Counted from the first letter of the stretch, positions 54,427-63,799 are shown. The stretch is 64,000 bases of DNA from Pedosphaera parvula Ellin514 (GCF_000172555.1 NZ_ABOX02000004.1:62001-126000); one strand, 5' to 3'. Translations and numbers: made by a program. Notes: generated by a model not told the origin, from the sequence alone.

Positions 54427-55287
54427 ATGCCACGAAATCACAATTCGGCCATCGGCGCTTTTTGCGCCATTTTAATTTTAAGTGTGCTCACTGTCTCTGT
54501 ATGGGCTGATACCCCTCCCCATGGACAGCCAGTAGCCATCAGTGCAACGCCTGCCAAACCTGAATTGTTGGTTTGGGATTCCCTCCAGAAGGAACTCTCA
54601 ACCACCAATGGCCAGGCCAGCGCCGATTTTTCATTTGCCGTAACGAACGTTTCCGAATCCCTCGTCGTCATTGACCGCGTCATGACCTCCTGCGGTTGCA
54701 CAGTGGCCAAGTTGCCCAGCGAACCTTGGCTGCTTCCACCGCACTCTGATGGAAAGGTCGGCGTCACCGTCAACCTCGCCGGCAAATCTGGCACTATTTT
54801 CAAGACGGTTACTGTGGTTTCCACCAATGCTCCCAAAACTCTCACGGTAAAAGTAAATATCGCGGAAAACCCTGAAATGGCTCGCTCTCGCAACCAACAA
54901 ATGGCCTTGGCTGACCGGCAGGCAGTATTCAGAAATGATTGTGCCAGCTGCCATGTCGAACCAACCAAGGGCAAAGAAGGCAAGGAATTATACGCGGCGG
55001 CTTGCGGCATCTGTCACGACTCTGAAAACCGTGCAACCGCCGTCCCCAGCTTGCATGCCTTAAATCATTCAACGGACTACAATTACTGGAAGGCATGGAT
55101 GACTACAGGCAAGGCTGGAAGCATGATGCCTGCTTTTGCGGTCAATCAGGGCGGTCCACTCAGTGATGCACAAATCGATTCCGTGGCGAAGTATTTGACT
55201 GAAACGATTCCCGCAAATCCTCCTGCCACTCCGGTGAAACTCACAACCCCGAGCCATAATATAATTCCTTCCGGGCAGAAGAATTAA
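54427..55287 (+). CDS. Exported DUF1573 / c-type cytochrome fusion
   Basis: 286 residues with a signal (GAFCAILILSVLTVSVWA). Residues ~40-150 are a DUF1573 Ig-like domain: ADFSFAVTNVSESLVVID, RVMTSCGCTVAKLP with the family's CGC motif, and KVGVTVNLAGKSGTIFKTVT. Then a cytochrome c region with two heme attachment sites, NDCASCHVEP and AACGICHDSEN, and Met in GSMMPAF as possible axial ligand. DUF1573 is common in verrucomicrobial and planctomycete exported proteins. Likely a periplasmic electron carrier. Confidence 0.85.
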   Translation: MPRNHNSAIGAFCAILILSVLTVSVWADTPPHGQPVAISATPAKPELLVWDSLQKELSTTNGQASADFSFAVTNVSESLVVIDRVMTSCGCTVAKLPSEPWLLPPHSDGKVGVTVNLAGKSGTIFKTVTVVSTNAPKTLTVKVNIAENPEMARSRNQQMALADRQAVFRNDCASCHVEPTKGKEGKELYAAACGICHDSENRATAVPSLHALNHSTDYNYWKAWMTTGKAGSMMPAFAVNQGGPLSDAQIDSVAKYLTETIPANPPATPVKLTTPSHNIIPSGQKN

Positions 55288-55360
55288 TAGTCTGGAACAC
55301 TTGTGCCTTCACTTGGCCCTGGCGTCATATTGAATCAACCGCCTAATCCAGTTCACGAAC

Positions 55361-56272
55361 ATGCCGATTCATCTGCCTCCCGTTTCACGCCGCCGGTTTC
55401 TCGCGAGCACCCTCGCTGCAGGAGCCGGACTTTTAATCAGTCGTGATCTTTTTGCCAAAGGCCGGGATACCGATCCAAACAGTTGGGCGCTCGTTTCCGA
55501 CATCCACCTTGCTGCAGATCGGAAGAAGCTTGGGCGAGGCATAAACATGGCGGATAATTTCACCCAGGTAACCACACAACTTCTGGATCCCAAATGGCGC
55601 CATTCTGCCATGTTGATTAGCGGAGATTTGGCTTTTAATTCCGGCGAAAGTGCCGATTACGCCACCGTTACCGAGTTGCTCCAACCGGTTCAAGCCGGCG
55701 GAATTCCCATTCATCTGACTCTCGGTAATCACGATAACCGTGAACATTTCTGGGACGCCATTGCCGAAGCAAAGGCCGCCAAGCGTCCGGTAACGGACCA
55801 TCAGGTCTCCCTGCTCCGCTCCTCCCGCGCGAACTGGTTTGTGCTGGATTCGCTGGAACAAACCCTCGCCACACCGGGACTCATCGGCGAAGCGCAGTTG
55901 GACTGGCTGGCCCATGCCCTGGATGATAACAAAAGGAAACCAGCGCTGATCGTTGTTCATCATAATTTGAACGACAATTCAGGCAAACCTTCCGGCCTCA
56001 AAGATGGGGATAAGCTCCTCGATATCATCCGTCCGAGAAAGCACGTCAAAGCACTCCTCTACGGCCACTCGCATGACTGGGAAGTGAAGCAGGATTCAAG
56101 CGGCATCCACCTGATCAACCTGCCTCCCACCGCCTACGTCTTCAAGGAAGGCAAGCCCAACGGCTGGGTTCACGCCTCTCTACAGTCAAAAGGCATGCAA
56201 CTGGAATTACGCTGCCTCGATAGCAGCCATCCGCAGCACGGTGAAACCCACGATCTCAAGTGGCGCGCCTGA
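55361..56272 (+). CDS. Tat-exported metallophosphoesterase
   Basis: 303 residues. Twin-arginine signal SRRRFLASTLAAGAGLLIS. Calcineurin-like phosphoesterase motifs in order: ALVSDIHLAAD, LISGDLAFNSG, LTLGNHDNREHF, IVVHHNLND and LLYGHSHDWEV. All metal-binding His, Asp and Asn residues appear present. It would hydrolyse phosphomonoesters or phosphodiesters in the periplasm after folding in the cytoplasm. Confidence 0.9.
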   Translation: MPIHLPPVSRRRFLASTLAAGAGLLISRDLFAKGRDTDPNSWALVSDIHLAADRKKLGRGINMADNFTQVTTQLLDPKWRHSAMLISGDLAFNSGESADYATVTELLQPVQAGGIPIHLTLGNHDNREHFWDAIAEAKAAKRPVTDHQVSLLRSSRANWFVLDSLEQTLATPGLIGEAQLDWLAHALDDNKRKPALIVVHHNLNDNSGKPSGLKDGDKLLDIIRPRKHVKALLYGHSHDWEVKQDSSGIHLINLPPTAYVFKEGKPNGWVHASLQSKGMQLELRCLDSSHPQHGETHDLKWRA

Positions 56273-56304
56273 TGACGTCTTCGTGAAATAGAGTAGGTTT
56301 TTTC

Positions 56305-56682
56305 ATGGATGCTACTCAATCCGTTCGCATCGATAAGTGGTTATGGGCGGTTCGACTTTTCAAGACCCGCAGCCTGGCCATGGCAGCGTGTCGCAGCGGC
56401 CATGTCCGTGTGGGCGGTCATCCGGTTAAACCTGCCCGTGAAGTCAGGATTAACGACGTCATCGAAGCCAGGACCGGTGACATCACCCGCACCGTCAAAG
56501 TCCTTGGCTTGTTACACCAAAGAGTCGGTGCTCAAGCTGTCAAGGAACATGCGGAAGATTTGACACCCGCCTCCGAATACGAAAAGCGCAAGGAACTCGT
56601 TCTGGAACCGATGTTCTACCGTCCGAAAGGAACCGGGCGTCCCACCAAAAAAGATCGCCGCTCGATGGAAAAATTGTTTTAG
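56305..56682 (+). CDS. hslR: S4-domain RNA-binding protein, Hsp15 family
   Basis: 125 residues. N-terminal S4 fold: SVRIDKWLWAVRLFKTRSLA, AACRSGHVRVGGHPVKPARE, VRINDVIEARTGD. A basic tail follows (PKGTGRPTKKDRRSMEKLF). Hsp15 binds 50S subunits carrying stalled nascent chains and helps recycle them. Length and tail match the family. Follows the phosphoesterase gene by 32 bp. Confidence 0.88.
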   Translation: MDATQSVRIDKWLWAVRLFKTRSLAMAACRSGHVRVGGHPVKPAREVRINDVIEARTGDITRTVKVLGLLHQRVGAQAVKEHAEDLTPASEYEKRKELVLEPMFYRPKGTGRPTKKDRRSMEKLF

Positions 56683-56697
56683 ACAATTTCCTTCAAA

Positions 56698-58740
56698 CTA
56701 ACTTTCCTTCGCCGCTAATGCCGGGGCTGCAACCGGGGACTTCAAGGTCGCGATTTCCACCCCCACCAGGCAGACATCGTCCATGAATTCCTGTCCTAAA
56801 GCAAACTGCCGTATCTCCGCCAGCAGATCATCAAACATTTCACTCAGCGGCATTTTTGTGCGATTGCGCACCGCATTGACCAGCATCTCGTGGGAATAAA
56901 GTTGCTGGTCCGCTCCTTCAACTTCATAGAGGCCATCAGTGAACAGCATCACCGCCTCCCCTTCCTTTATGGGACAGACAGAAGTGGTATAGACGCTTTG
57001 TTCAAACAACCCCAGCGCCGGTTTTCCCTTGGCGTCATTGTTGGTCAAAGATCCGACCACGCCGGTGTTGGGATGGATGAGCAACGGCTTTGGATGCCCG
57101 GCATTCGCATATCGCAACGTGCCCGATGCCGCATCTGCCACCATGTAGAACGCAGTGGTAAGCATGGGTGACCCCGTGTGCTTTAAAATCGCGCATAAAT
57201 CCCGGTTCAACTTTGTCATTAATTTTCCGGGATCACCGGCCACCGGCTTTAATTCCTCCACCAATGCCCTGACCATGGCCGCGATCAAGGCGGAACGAAC
57301 ACCATGCCCCATCACATCGCAAATAAATACTCCCGCTTCACTCTCCGACAAAGCCATCACATTGAAATAATCACCTCCCACCGCGCCGGTGGGATAATAA
57401 CGATGACTAAACCGGAACAGGTTCTCCTTTGAATTCGCCTCCTTCAAAAAAATCGGATAGGCCTGGGGCAACATCGTTTGTTGGATCTCACGCGCCATCT
57501 TCAGATCGTCCTCCATCTGCTCATTGCGTTTGCGCAACGCTTCACGGCTGCGGGCCAACTCAGCCGTCGCCATGCGGATCTGCTCCTCGGCGCGTTTCCG
57601 TTCCGAAATATCCCAAAAAATTCCCTGCAAACCAATCACATTGCCCTGCATGTCTCGCAACGGAGTTTTGACCACCTGCACATAAAGCTTGTCGTTTCCC
57701 GATGCCACATGCTGCTCAATGGTTTCAAACGTCTTGCCCGTATCAAGTATCCGTCGATCATCGCGCTGATATTTCGACGCCAGTTCAGCCAGGAATATGT
57801 CCGCGTCGGTTTTGCCAATGATTTCTTCCGGCTTCCGGCCGATGGTCTGACAAAACCGATGGTTCACGAATGTGAAGCGACCCTCCAGGTCCTTGCGAAA
57901 AATATTTTGCGGCAACGTTTCCACCAGCGAATGATACAAAGCTTCGGAAGTGCGCAACTTCTCCTCGGCTTGACGCCGCTGGGTGATGTCCTCCACCGTC
58001 CCCTCATAATACTGTAGCTTGCCTTGGGCATTCCGGATGGCCCGCACATTCTCCGCGATCCAAATGATGCTTCCATCCTTCCGATAAATCCGCGATTCAA
58101 AATCGGTTACCGTATCATGCTCCTGCATGATCTTGATGAATTCCTGCCGCCGTCCGGATTCCACATAAAGTTTCCGTCCAATGTCCGTCACGTCGGCCAT
58201 CAACTCTTCTGGTGATGCATATCCATAAATGCGCGCCAATGCAGGGTTCGCGCTGAGATACATCCCTTCCGGTGTGGTTTGAAAAATACCCTCTACAATG
58301 TGATCAAAAATCCCGTGATACTTCTGCTCCGCCTCCATCAATGCCGCATCCGCACGCTGGCGCTCAATCGCATAACGTGTCGCCCGTCCGAGCAACTGCG
58401 GATTAATCTGGCTCTTCACCAGGTAATCCTGCGCCCCCTGATGCACGGCATCCAGAGCCACCGCCTCGTCATCCACCAATCCCAGGATGATGATGGGAAT
58501 TTTAGGCGCGTGCGCTTGCACAGTCTTGATGTTGCCCAGCTTGGCTCCATTTTTAAAAAACAAATCCAACAGCACCAGTGAGAAGGTTCCACTGTCCAAC
58601 ATTTTCAAGCCGTTGTTCAGCTCCTCGGAAAAAATAAGATCGAAGTTGGCCCCTTTCGCCTGCTCAAAAATGTCCCGGATATGCCGCGCCAAATCAGTGT
58701 CATCGGCAATCAGCAGAACTTTAATGAGGTTGGAATCCAT
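56698..58740 (-). CDS. REC-PAS-PAS-PP2C (SpoIIE-type) phosphatase regulator
   Basis: 680 residues. Residues ~5-125 are a receiver domain (VLLIADDTDLARHIRD; phospho-acceptor D59 in LVLLDLFFKNG; K109 in YLVKSQ). Two PAS domains with PAC segments follow (~140-260, GIFQTTPEGMYLSANPALAR; ~265-385, LPQNIFRKDLEGRFTFVNHR). Then a linker helix and a PP2C/SpoIIE phosphatase domain (~430-665: GAVGGDYFNVMAL, FICDVMGHGVRSALIAAMVR, VMLFTDGLYEVEG, MDDVCLVGVEI) with the metal-binding aspartates. Such proteins dephosphorylate anti-anti-sigma factors in partner-switching pathways. No such partner is in the window. Confidence 0.93.
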   Translation of the reverse strand: MDSNLIKVLLIADDTDLARHIRDIFEQAKGANFDLIFSEELNNGLKMLDSGTFSLVLLDLFFKNGAKLGNIKTVQAHAPKIPIIILGLVDDEAVALDAVHQGAQDYLVKSQINPQLLGRATRYAIERQRADAALMEAEQKYHGIFDHIVEGIFQTTPEGMYLSANPALARIYGYASPEELMADVTDIGRKLYVESGRRQEFIKIMQEHDTVTDFESRIYRKDGSIIWIAENVRAIRNAQGKLQYYEGTVEDITQRRQAEEKLRTSEALYHSLVETLPQNIFRKDLEGRFTFVNHRFCQTIGRKPEEIIGKTDADIFLAELASKYQRDDRRILDTGKTFETIEQHVASGNDKLYVQVVKTPLRDMQGNVIGLQGIFWDISERKRAEEQIRMATAELARSREALRKRNEQMEDDLKMAREIQQTMLPQAYPIFLKEANSKENLFRFSHRYYPTGAVGGDYFNVMALSESEAGVFICDVMGHGVRSALIAAMVRALVEELKPVAGDPGKLMTKLNRDLCAILKHTGSPMLTTAFYMVADAASGTLRYANAGHPKPLLIHPNTGVVGSLTNNDAKGKPALGLFEQSVYTTSVCPIKEGEAVMLFTDGLYEVEGADQQLYSHEMLVNAVRNRTKMPLSEMFDDLLAEIRQFALGQEFMDDVCLVGVEIATLKSPVAAPALAAKES

Positions 58741-59089
58741 GACAGCTCAATTGACCAGACACCACGCTGAACCGAACACCAGCGCCAGGCACGGAACCAT
58801 TCCGCAACACCCAGTACACTCTGTTTTTTCGGTCCATTTCATTGCTCAAAAATGACAGCATTTGCCCATCGAAGCAAGAGTATAGGATTTTGCTCCAATG
58901 CCTTGAAATCCAGCGCTTCAAACGACCACGTACGCCGTTTCCACGTCAAAGCCGATTGATTATCTGGAAGCGACATTTGTTATCTGGTACGGACATTTTA
59001 CACCACCGCGACAGAAAACCCCTTGCCGCAAACTTAAAAACCGTATTAGCCTCCGCTCCATGAGGCTCAATTACTCTTCGCTTGGAACA
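58741..59089. other. Divergent promoter region
   Basis: About 350 bp between the phosphatase regulator and the esterase gene. A short direct repeat TTATCTGG occurs at 58958 and 58980. Nothing else recognised. Confidence 0.4.
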
Positions 59090-59827
59090 ATGCGAAAACT
59101 GGTCCCCATTCTTCTCGGAGCCTGCCTTCCGTTGCTCGTTGGCTGCACCTCCATTCAGCGAAGTTTTCTGTTCTACCCCACCCACCACGATGGTGACAAC
59201 GGACTTGTCGCCTGGAGGTCAGAAGGAAAAATAATCGGATACTCTCGCCAGGTGCAACCCCCCGAAAATGTCTGGCTGATGCTTCATGGCAACGGAGGTC
59301 AGGCAACCGACCGCATCTATGCCCTTCCCTCCTTCTCCGAGCACGATTCCGTTTTCATTCTGGAATACCCCGGCTACGGCACACGTGGAGACAAACCATC
59401 AAGAGCCTCCTTCGACGCTGCGGCAGCCGAAGCGTACACACTCCTCAGAGATACATTCACGAACATTCCAGTATGCATCATCGGCGAATCAATCGGCAGT
59501 GGACCAGCCTGTACGCTGGCAACCCAATCCCCTCCTCCCGAAAAAATTGTGTTGGTCGTTCCGTTCGACAAGCTCGCGTCTGTCGCCGCCGAGCATGTTA
59601 GTGTTCTTCCCGTGAGTTTGCTGTTGGAAGCCAAGTGGGACAATGTTCGTTCACTCTCAAACTACCAGGGACCGGTGGAAATATTCGGCGCCCAGCAAGA
59701 CACCGTAATCCCCATCGAGCACGCCAGGAAACTCGCCAGTGGCATTCCTACAGCACAATTTCACTGCATTCCCGGCGGCCACAACGACTGGTCGAGAACT
59801 GGTCAGGTAGAGATCAGGAATCCATGA
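59090..59827 (+). CDS. Lipoprotein alpha/beta-hydrolase
   Basis: About 245 residues from the ATG at 59090 (frame open to 59060). Lipoprotein signal RKLVPILLGACLPLLVGC. Hydrolase fold: VWLMLHGNGGQATDRIY (oxyanion loop), nucleophile in CIIGESIGSGPACTLA (Ser in G-E-S-I-G), IFGAQQDTVIPIEHARKL with the Asp, and PGGHNDW with the His. Similar to the YqiA/BEM46-like group as I recall. Envelope-bound, substrate unknown. Its stop overlaps the GNAT start as ATGA. Confidence 0.85.
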   Translation: MRKLVPILLGACLPLLVGCTSIQRSFLFYPTHHDGDNGLVAWRSEGKIIGYSRQVQPPENVWLMLHGNGGQATDRIYALPSFSEHDSVFILEYPGYGTRGDKPSRASFDAAAAEAYTLLRDTFTNIPVCIIGESIGSGPACTLATQSPPPEKIVLVVPFDKLASVAAEHVSVLPVSLLLEAKWDNVRSLSNYQGPVEIFGAQQDTVIPIEHARKLASGIPTAQFHCIPGGHNDWSRTGQVEIRNP

Positions 59828-60303
59828 AATCATTCGCAACATCCCCAACCGACCCCCAATTCTCCAGCGTCACTCCCGAAGATTTCGACGAATTGGCAGA
59901 CCTTCGTATTGTCGCCATGCGTGAAAGCCTGGAGCGCATCGGGCGTTTCGATCCTGACCGCGCTCGGCAACGACTCCGCAACTCATTCTATCCCGAACAC
60001 ACCAGGTTCATCCTTCTGAACGCTCAACGCATCGGCTTCTACACCTTCCGACCCGCTGGCGATGGCTTCCACTTGGATCACGTTTATATTCATCCCCACC
60101 ACCAGTCGCGCGGCATCGGTTCGTACGTCATGCACCACGTGCTCTCCCAATCCGATGCTCTCAAACTGTCCGTCCATCTATGCGCCCTGCGTGACAGCCC
60201 GTCCAACCGCTTTTACCAACGCCACGGCTTCGTAAAAACATCCGAGGACGAATGGGACATCTATTACGTTCGCACTCCCAGGCAATGCATTGGAAATCCA
60301 TGA
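59824..60303 (+). CDS. GNAT-family acetyltransferase
   Basis: 159 residues from the ATG at 59824, which overlaps the esterase TGA as ATGA; the upstream extension of the frame runs antisense-like through the esterase gene. GNAT motif A: LDHVYIHPHHQSRGIGSYVM (acetyl-CoA pyrophosphate loop), followed by LSVHLCALRDSPSNRFYQRH and GFVKTSEDEWDIYY. It transfers an acetyl group from acetyl-CoA to an amine; substrate unknown. Confidence 0.9.
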   Translation: MKSFATSPTDPQFSSVTPEDFDELADLRIVAMRESLERIGRFDPDRARQRLRNSFYPEHTRFILLNAQRIGFYTFRPAGDGFHLDHVYIHPHHQSRGIGSYVMHHVLSQSDALKLSVHLCALRDSPSNRFYQRHGFVKTSEDEWDIYYVRTPRQCIGNP

Positions 60304-60405
60304 CAAAGTGTCCATCCCACTTCAAGCGAGCTTTTCACTCCCCTTCTCAATTGACACGCTCCTCCAACCATGTCTGAATTTTGCCAGTAGGAGTTACAAT
60401 ACATC

Positions 60406-60708
60406 ATGAATATCCGAGCCGCTCTCACAGAACCAACAAAGGCAATGCACCTCGTGCTTCGATATGGGCTTCTCGCCCTCATCCTTTCGTTGCTCGCAAT
60501 CGATATTCGTTGGCGGCTCAGACTTTCTCCAGGTTTTGCAGGCGAACGATACTCAAACGGCGTCGCAGCACTGATGCTGCTCTTTAACCATTTAGCCTTT
60601 CAGTTCCGTTGGCCCACTCCTGTTCTTACTGCCGCGCTGCGTATACTGGCGTTTGGCTGGCTTGCATTCGGCCTTCTTTACATTTTTTATCAGTGGCGTG
60701 TCTGTTAA
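60406..60708 (+). CDS. Small membrane protein of unknown function
   Basis: 100 residues with an AGGAG site about ten bases upstream of ATG. Three hydrophobic segments (YGLLALILSLLAIDI; GVAALMLLFNHLAF; LRILAFGWLAFGLLYIFYQW). No family recognised. Confidence 0.6.
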   Translation: MNIRAALTEPTKAMHLVLRYGLLALILSLLAIDIRWRLRLSPGFAGERYSNGVAALMLLFNHLAFQFRWPTPVLTAALRILAFGWLAFGLLYIFYQWRVC

Positions 60709-60719
60709 AGCCGCGAACC

Positions 60720-61037
60720 ATGCCCAAAGACCATCCAATCAAAAAAAGCGCGAGGGAATATCCAGCGCTACTTATCGGGAGCTGCCTTATCGTTATTCTG
60801 ATTGCGGTGCTCGGTTGGCTTTTCATCTCCAGGGCGAGTTTCACTATAGGACACACCCGCTCCCGCTTTTTGATCCAGAGCATTTCAAAACTGTCCGGTT
60901 CACAGAATGTTAATACCAATGCCATTTTCATGAACGTGGGCTGGGTCGATCCCACCGGTCAAATCACCCGTGGTCGGGCTTATGGCCTGCGCATTGGCTC
61001 ACATATGTTTGAACTGGATACCTATTACGCCCCCTAA
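60720..61037 (+). CDS. Small single-pass membrane protein of unknown function
   Basis: 105 residues from the ATG at 60720, 11 bp after the preceding stop. One N-terminal transmembrane helix (ALLIGSCLIVILIAVLGWLF), then an exported domain ending in GLRIGSHMFELDTYYAP. Co-transcribed with the preceding membrane protein. Confidence 0.6.
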   Translation: MPKDHPIKKSAREYPALLIGSCLIVILIAVLGWLFISRASFTIGHTRSRFLIQSISKLSGSQNVNTNAIFMNVGWVDPTGQITRGRAYGLRIGSHMFELDTYYAP

Positions 61038-61196
61038 GATTTTCAAGGCACACTCTCTAACTTTTGAAATGGAAAAGCCCTGTCTGAAAACATGCTGCGG
61101 GGCCTTAATCAATCTCGAACATTGCGAAATGAAACCGACTCTGTAATCTGGATCCAACCAAGGGCTGCGGGAGCAGCTTGAGAAATAAGTGATCAT

Positions 61197-61757
61197 ATGA
61201 AAATCCACATTTACATCTGCTGCATCGTCCTCTTCGTTCTTGCCAGCTACGGCGCCGAGTTTGACCTGGGCACACACGGAACTCTTTCAATCACCGCTCC
61301 TGAAGACTGGACCATCAAGGGCAGGGCCGTGAACGACCATGGTGGAACCCCTATTGGTTATGCCTTCGCCATCAAGCCGCGCAGCGATGTGAACGCGAAA
61401 TGTTTGCTAACGTTCGCCTATATTACAAATGGTGTTCCGAACAGGGAGACCATCCGCAAGGATGTGCTGCGCGTCACCACACAACTCGTCTCCGAATCGG
61501 TCGAGAAAAAGCAAAACCTGAAGGATTTCTCACTACAGACTGGATATGGCGCCTACTGTCTTTTCACCGATGCCTCCCTGGTTGGTAAACCGGCAAAACC
61601 GGGTGATTACAAAGTCATGGGAAGTGGCCAGGTTCAACCCGGCGATAACATGCTCGGCGTGGTCAGCCTCTTTGCCGACGAGGCGGACGGCAAAGACTTT
61701 CAGGCAATGCTCAAGATCATCAACAGTCTCAAAGTGAAACCAGCCAATGCAAAATGA
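61197..61757 (+). CDS. Exported hypothetical protein
   Basis: 186 residues; signal peptide IHIYICCIVLFVLASYGAE. Mature part is mainly beta (GTHGTLSITAPEDWTIKGRA; KVMGSGQVQPGDNMLGVVSL) with a C-terminal helix (DFQAMLKIINSLKV). It resembles small periplasmic proteins that often accompany lipases or stress genes, but no family is assigned. Confidence 0.65.
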   Translation: MKIHIYICCIVLFVLASYGAEFDLGTHGTLSITAPEDWTIKGRAVNDHGGTPIGYAFAIKPRSDVNAKCLLTFAYITNGVPNRETIRKDVLRVTTQLVSESVEKKQNLKDFSLQTGYGAYCLFTDASLVGKPAKPGDYKVMGSGQVQPGDNMLGVVSLFADEADGKDFQAMLKIINSLKVKPANAK

Positions 61758-61797
61758 ATCTGTCTCGATTCGGCTTTAAGCATCATCCACGCGAATT

Positions 61798-62199
61798 ATG
61801 ATTACTCGTTACCGAAATAACGCCATCAAGCTCTTCGGCATTTCAGTCTCGTTACTCATACTCATCCTTTTGCTGGTCAACATGCGGGCTTTTGGTCTTC
61901 CAGACGCTCTGGCTGCAGTGGGTGGAATATTGCTTGGCACATTTGCCGTCGTATTTTATGTGCAGGCCAACATCGCATTGGCTAAAGCAAAAGGACATGA
62001 TAGTTCGTCCGTGGCGGCCATCATCATCGTGGCCTCTCTCTGTCTCGCAGGGTTATTCTTCGCCATGCCTCTGATATTAATCTTCGGCTTCCAGGATAAA
62101 ACCAAGGCCAGAAAGCGTTCAAAAGATACAACACCAGAACCCATCCACCGCAATCCACCAGCCAAACTGCCGCCATTGCGCAATAACGACATTGGTTGA
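61798..62199 (+). CDS. Membrane protein of unknown function
   Basis: 133 residues with three hydrophobic segments (LFGISVSLLILILLLVNM; ALAAVGGILLGTFAVVFYVQ; AAIIIVASLCLAGLFFAMPL) and a basic Pro-rich tail. Starts 40 bp after the preceding stop. Not recognised. Confidence 0.6.
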   Translation: MITRYRNNAIKLFGISVSLLILILLLVNMRAFGLPDALAAVGGILLGTFAVVFYVQANIALAKAKGHDSSSVAAIIIVASLCLAGLFFAMPLILIFGFQDKTKARKRSKDTTPEPIHRNPPAKLPPLRNNDIG

Positions 62200-62289
62200 A
62201 GCTGTCTTGGACTCTCCCGTCCACCTTGCAAATGGACTCTCAATTTTGCTACATTTACCAAATCATCTTTCATGCGCTCCTAAAGCCTC

Positions 62290-62589
62290 ATGCAACAAAC
62301 AATTTCTGACGCACCAGAACCAGAGTTTTACATCCTGTTATTTTTTTCCGGCGCAGTCTTTGCAGTTTGCGCACTCATAGCGGCTGGTTTATTCATTCTG
62401 GGACGTCGAACCAAGTCCAAGACTCTCAAGATAGCAGCAGCAGTTCCACTTGGTTGTGGCACTGTGGTCTTCGCGCCGATGCTGCTTCTCCTAATACTTT
62501 GGATTGGATACTGGATTTTCGGGAATAAGCCGTCTGTGGAAAGACAGTCTCAACCCGGGCCACCAACGAGCACGAATTATGTGAAATAA
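62290..62589 (+). CDS. Small two-helix membrane protein of unknown function
   Basis: 99 residues with two hydrophobic segments (YILLFFSGAVFAVCALIAAG; TVVFAPMLLLLILWIGYWIF) and a polar tail rich in Pro, Thr and Ser. Same strand and spacing as its neighbours. Not recognised. Confidence 0.55.
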   Translation: MQQTISDAPEPEFYILLFFSGAVFAVCALIAAGLFILGRRTKSKTLKIAAAVPLGCGTVVFAPMLLLLILWIGYWIFGNKPSVERQSQPGPPTSTNYVK

Positions 62590-62812
62590 AACGTCATGAA
62601 TAGCCTGTTCAACCGGATCACCCCCCCTCCACATACTCACCATTGCTTTTGGCTCAGACAGTGCTTTAGTTTCAATTGTCCACTCGCGGTGGCAATAACT
62701 GGGTTTGGATATTAGGAGGTTGAGAAGAATTCAGAGACCGTCACACGCATGTAAATTGCGCGCGCTCGATCACTCAACACACCAACATGAATAAAGATAC
62801 AGGAAAATATTT

Positions 62813-63100
62813 ATGCCATTAATAAACGTAAAAGTGCTCGAAGGCGTTTTCACACCCGCACAAAAGCAACAAATGGTCCGCAAACTCACCGACGCGATGG
62901 TCTCGATCGAAGGCGAGAACATGCGTGCAGCTACCGTAGTCATCATCGAAGAAGTAAAGAGTGGCGATTGGGGTTTCGGCGGCAACCCGCTGACCACAAA
63001 GGATGCAAAAGCCATGGCCGCAGGAAAATTCAAAGGCAGCCGCACCACAACCTCCAGAGGCCAACAGCGACTACCACGATCCGCCCGCCTTCGCCGTTGA
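62813..63100 (+). CDS. 4-oxalocrotonate tautomerase-family protein with extended tail
   Basis: 95 residues. The catalytic proline follows the start Met directly (MPLINVKVLEGVFTPAQKQQ), as required in the family. Then LTDAMVSIEGENMRAATVVI and VKSGDWGFGG follow. Typical members are about 60-76 residues. The last ~25 residues (basic, GSRTTTSRGQQRLPRS) are unusual and may result from a frame change, or simply be an extension. Likely a cytoplasmic enolase-keto tautomerase or relative. Confidence 0.8.
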   Translation: MPLINVKVLEGVFTPAQKQQMVRKLTDAMVSIEGENMRAATVVIIEEVKSGDWGFGGNPLTTKDAKAMAAGKFKGSRTTTSRGQQRLPRSARLRR

Positions 63101-63137
63101 CATCCCCAACTCGCCGTGGCTCACATTAAGACGCACA

Positions 63138-63479
63138 ATGGATTTGCCACAACCAACAGTTGAGGAGCTTGCCGCCAGCTGGCTCAGCGGTGAGGACTAT
63201 ACAATGAGCGATGGCGTTTTCGATGCCCCTGAGATGGCCTGGCAGGCAATACTTAAAATTATGCAGCATGCGCTAACCGATAAACAACTAGCCTTGCTGG
63301 CTGCTGGGCCTCTGGAGACATTGCTGGCGCATCATGGAGTGGAATTCATTGATCGAATTGAGGCCGAGGCAAAGCGAAGTCCTTCTTTTGCTCATCTCCT
63401 TGGCGGCGTATGGCGCAGAGAAATGGATCCTGCATTGTGGCAACGAGTCCAAACCGCACGCGGAGGCAAGTCTTGGTAA
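63138..63479 (+). CDS. DUF6869-like protein
   Basis: 113 residues from the ATG at 63138; the frame is open to 63003. The sequence TVEELAASWLSGEDY, ALTDKQLALLAAGPLETLLA, HHGVEFIDRIEAEAKRSPSF and LLGGVWRREMDPALWQRV fits a small all-helical family I recall as DUF6869. Soluble, function unknown. Next gene starts 15 bp downstream. Confidence 0.7.
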   Translation: MDLPQPTVEELAASWLSGEDYTMSDGVFDAPEMAWQAILKIMQHALTDKQLALLAAGPLETLLAHHGVEFIDRIEAEAKRSPSFAHLLGGVWRREMDPALWQRVQTARGGKSW

Positions 63480-63494
63480 GATGAAAACCAAAAA

Positions 63495-63776
63495 ATGACT
63501 ACCTCAGCTAAAGTTCAATTTCAGCCAAGATGGAAAGAAGAATTAGTCTGCACAATGGATGAAAGGTGTTTCATAATCGAACTTACGATGGGTATTCTGA
63601 CTGTCTATTTTCCAACACGTCCGAAATGGGAAGCCGGTGCTCCCGATTGGGCCAAGCACCAGTGGGAACGCGTGAAAGAGGATTTAGTAGTTTGGTGTAA
63701 AGCGGAGCACATACCTCTTCGGATTCAGGATGATGCCTGGGTTGACTTTCCTTGGGATAATAAGTCCTCTGCTTAA
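63495..63776 (+). CDS. Conserved hypothetical protein
   Basis: 93 residues, Trp-rich: PRWKEELVCTMDERCFIIEL, MGILTVYFPTRPKWE, APDWAKHQWERV and WCKAEHIPLRI. The composition and length suggest a small soluble alpha/beta protein. I recall similar short proteins in other bacteria without an assigned function. Follows the DUF6869-like gene by 15 bp. Confidence 0.6.
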   Translation: MTTSAKVQFQPRWKEELVCTMDERCFIIELTMGILTVYFPTRPKWEAGAPDWAKHQWERVKEDLVVWCKAEHIPLRIQDDAWVDFPWDNKSSA

Positions 63777-63799
63777 TTGCTGCGTTTGCACTGGACACG

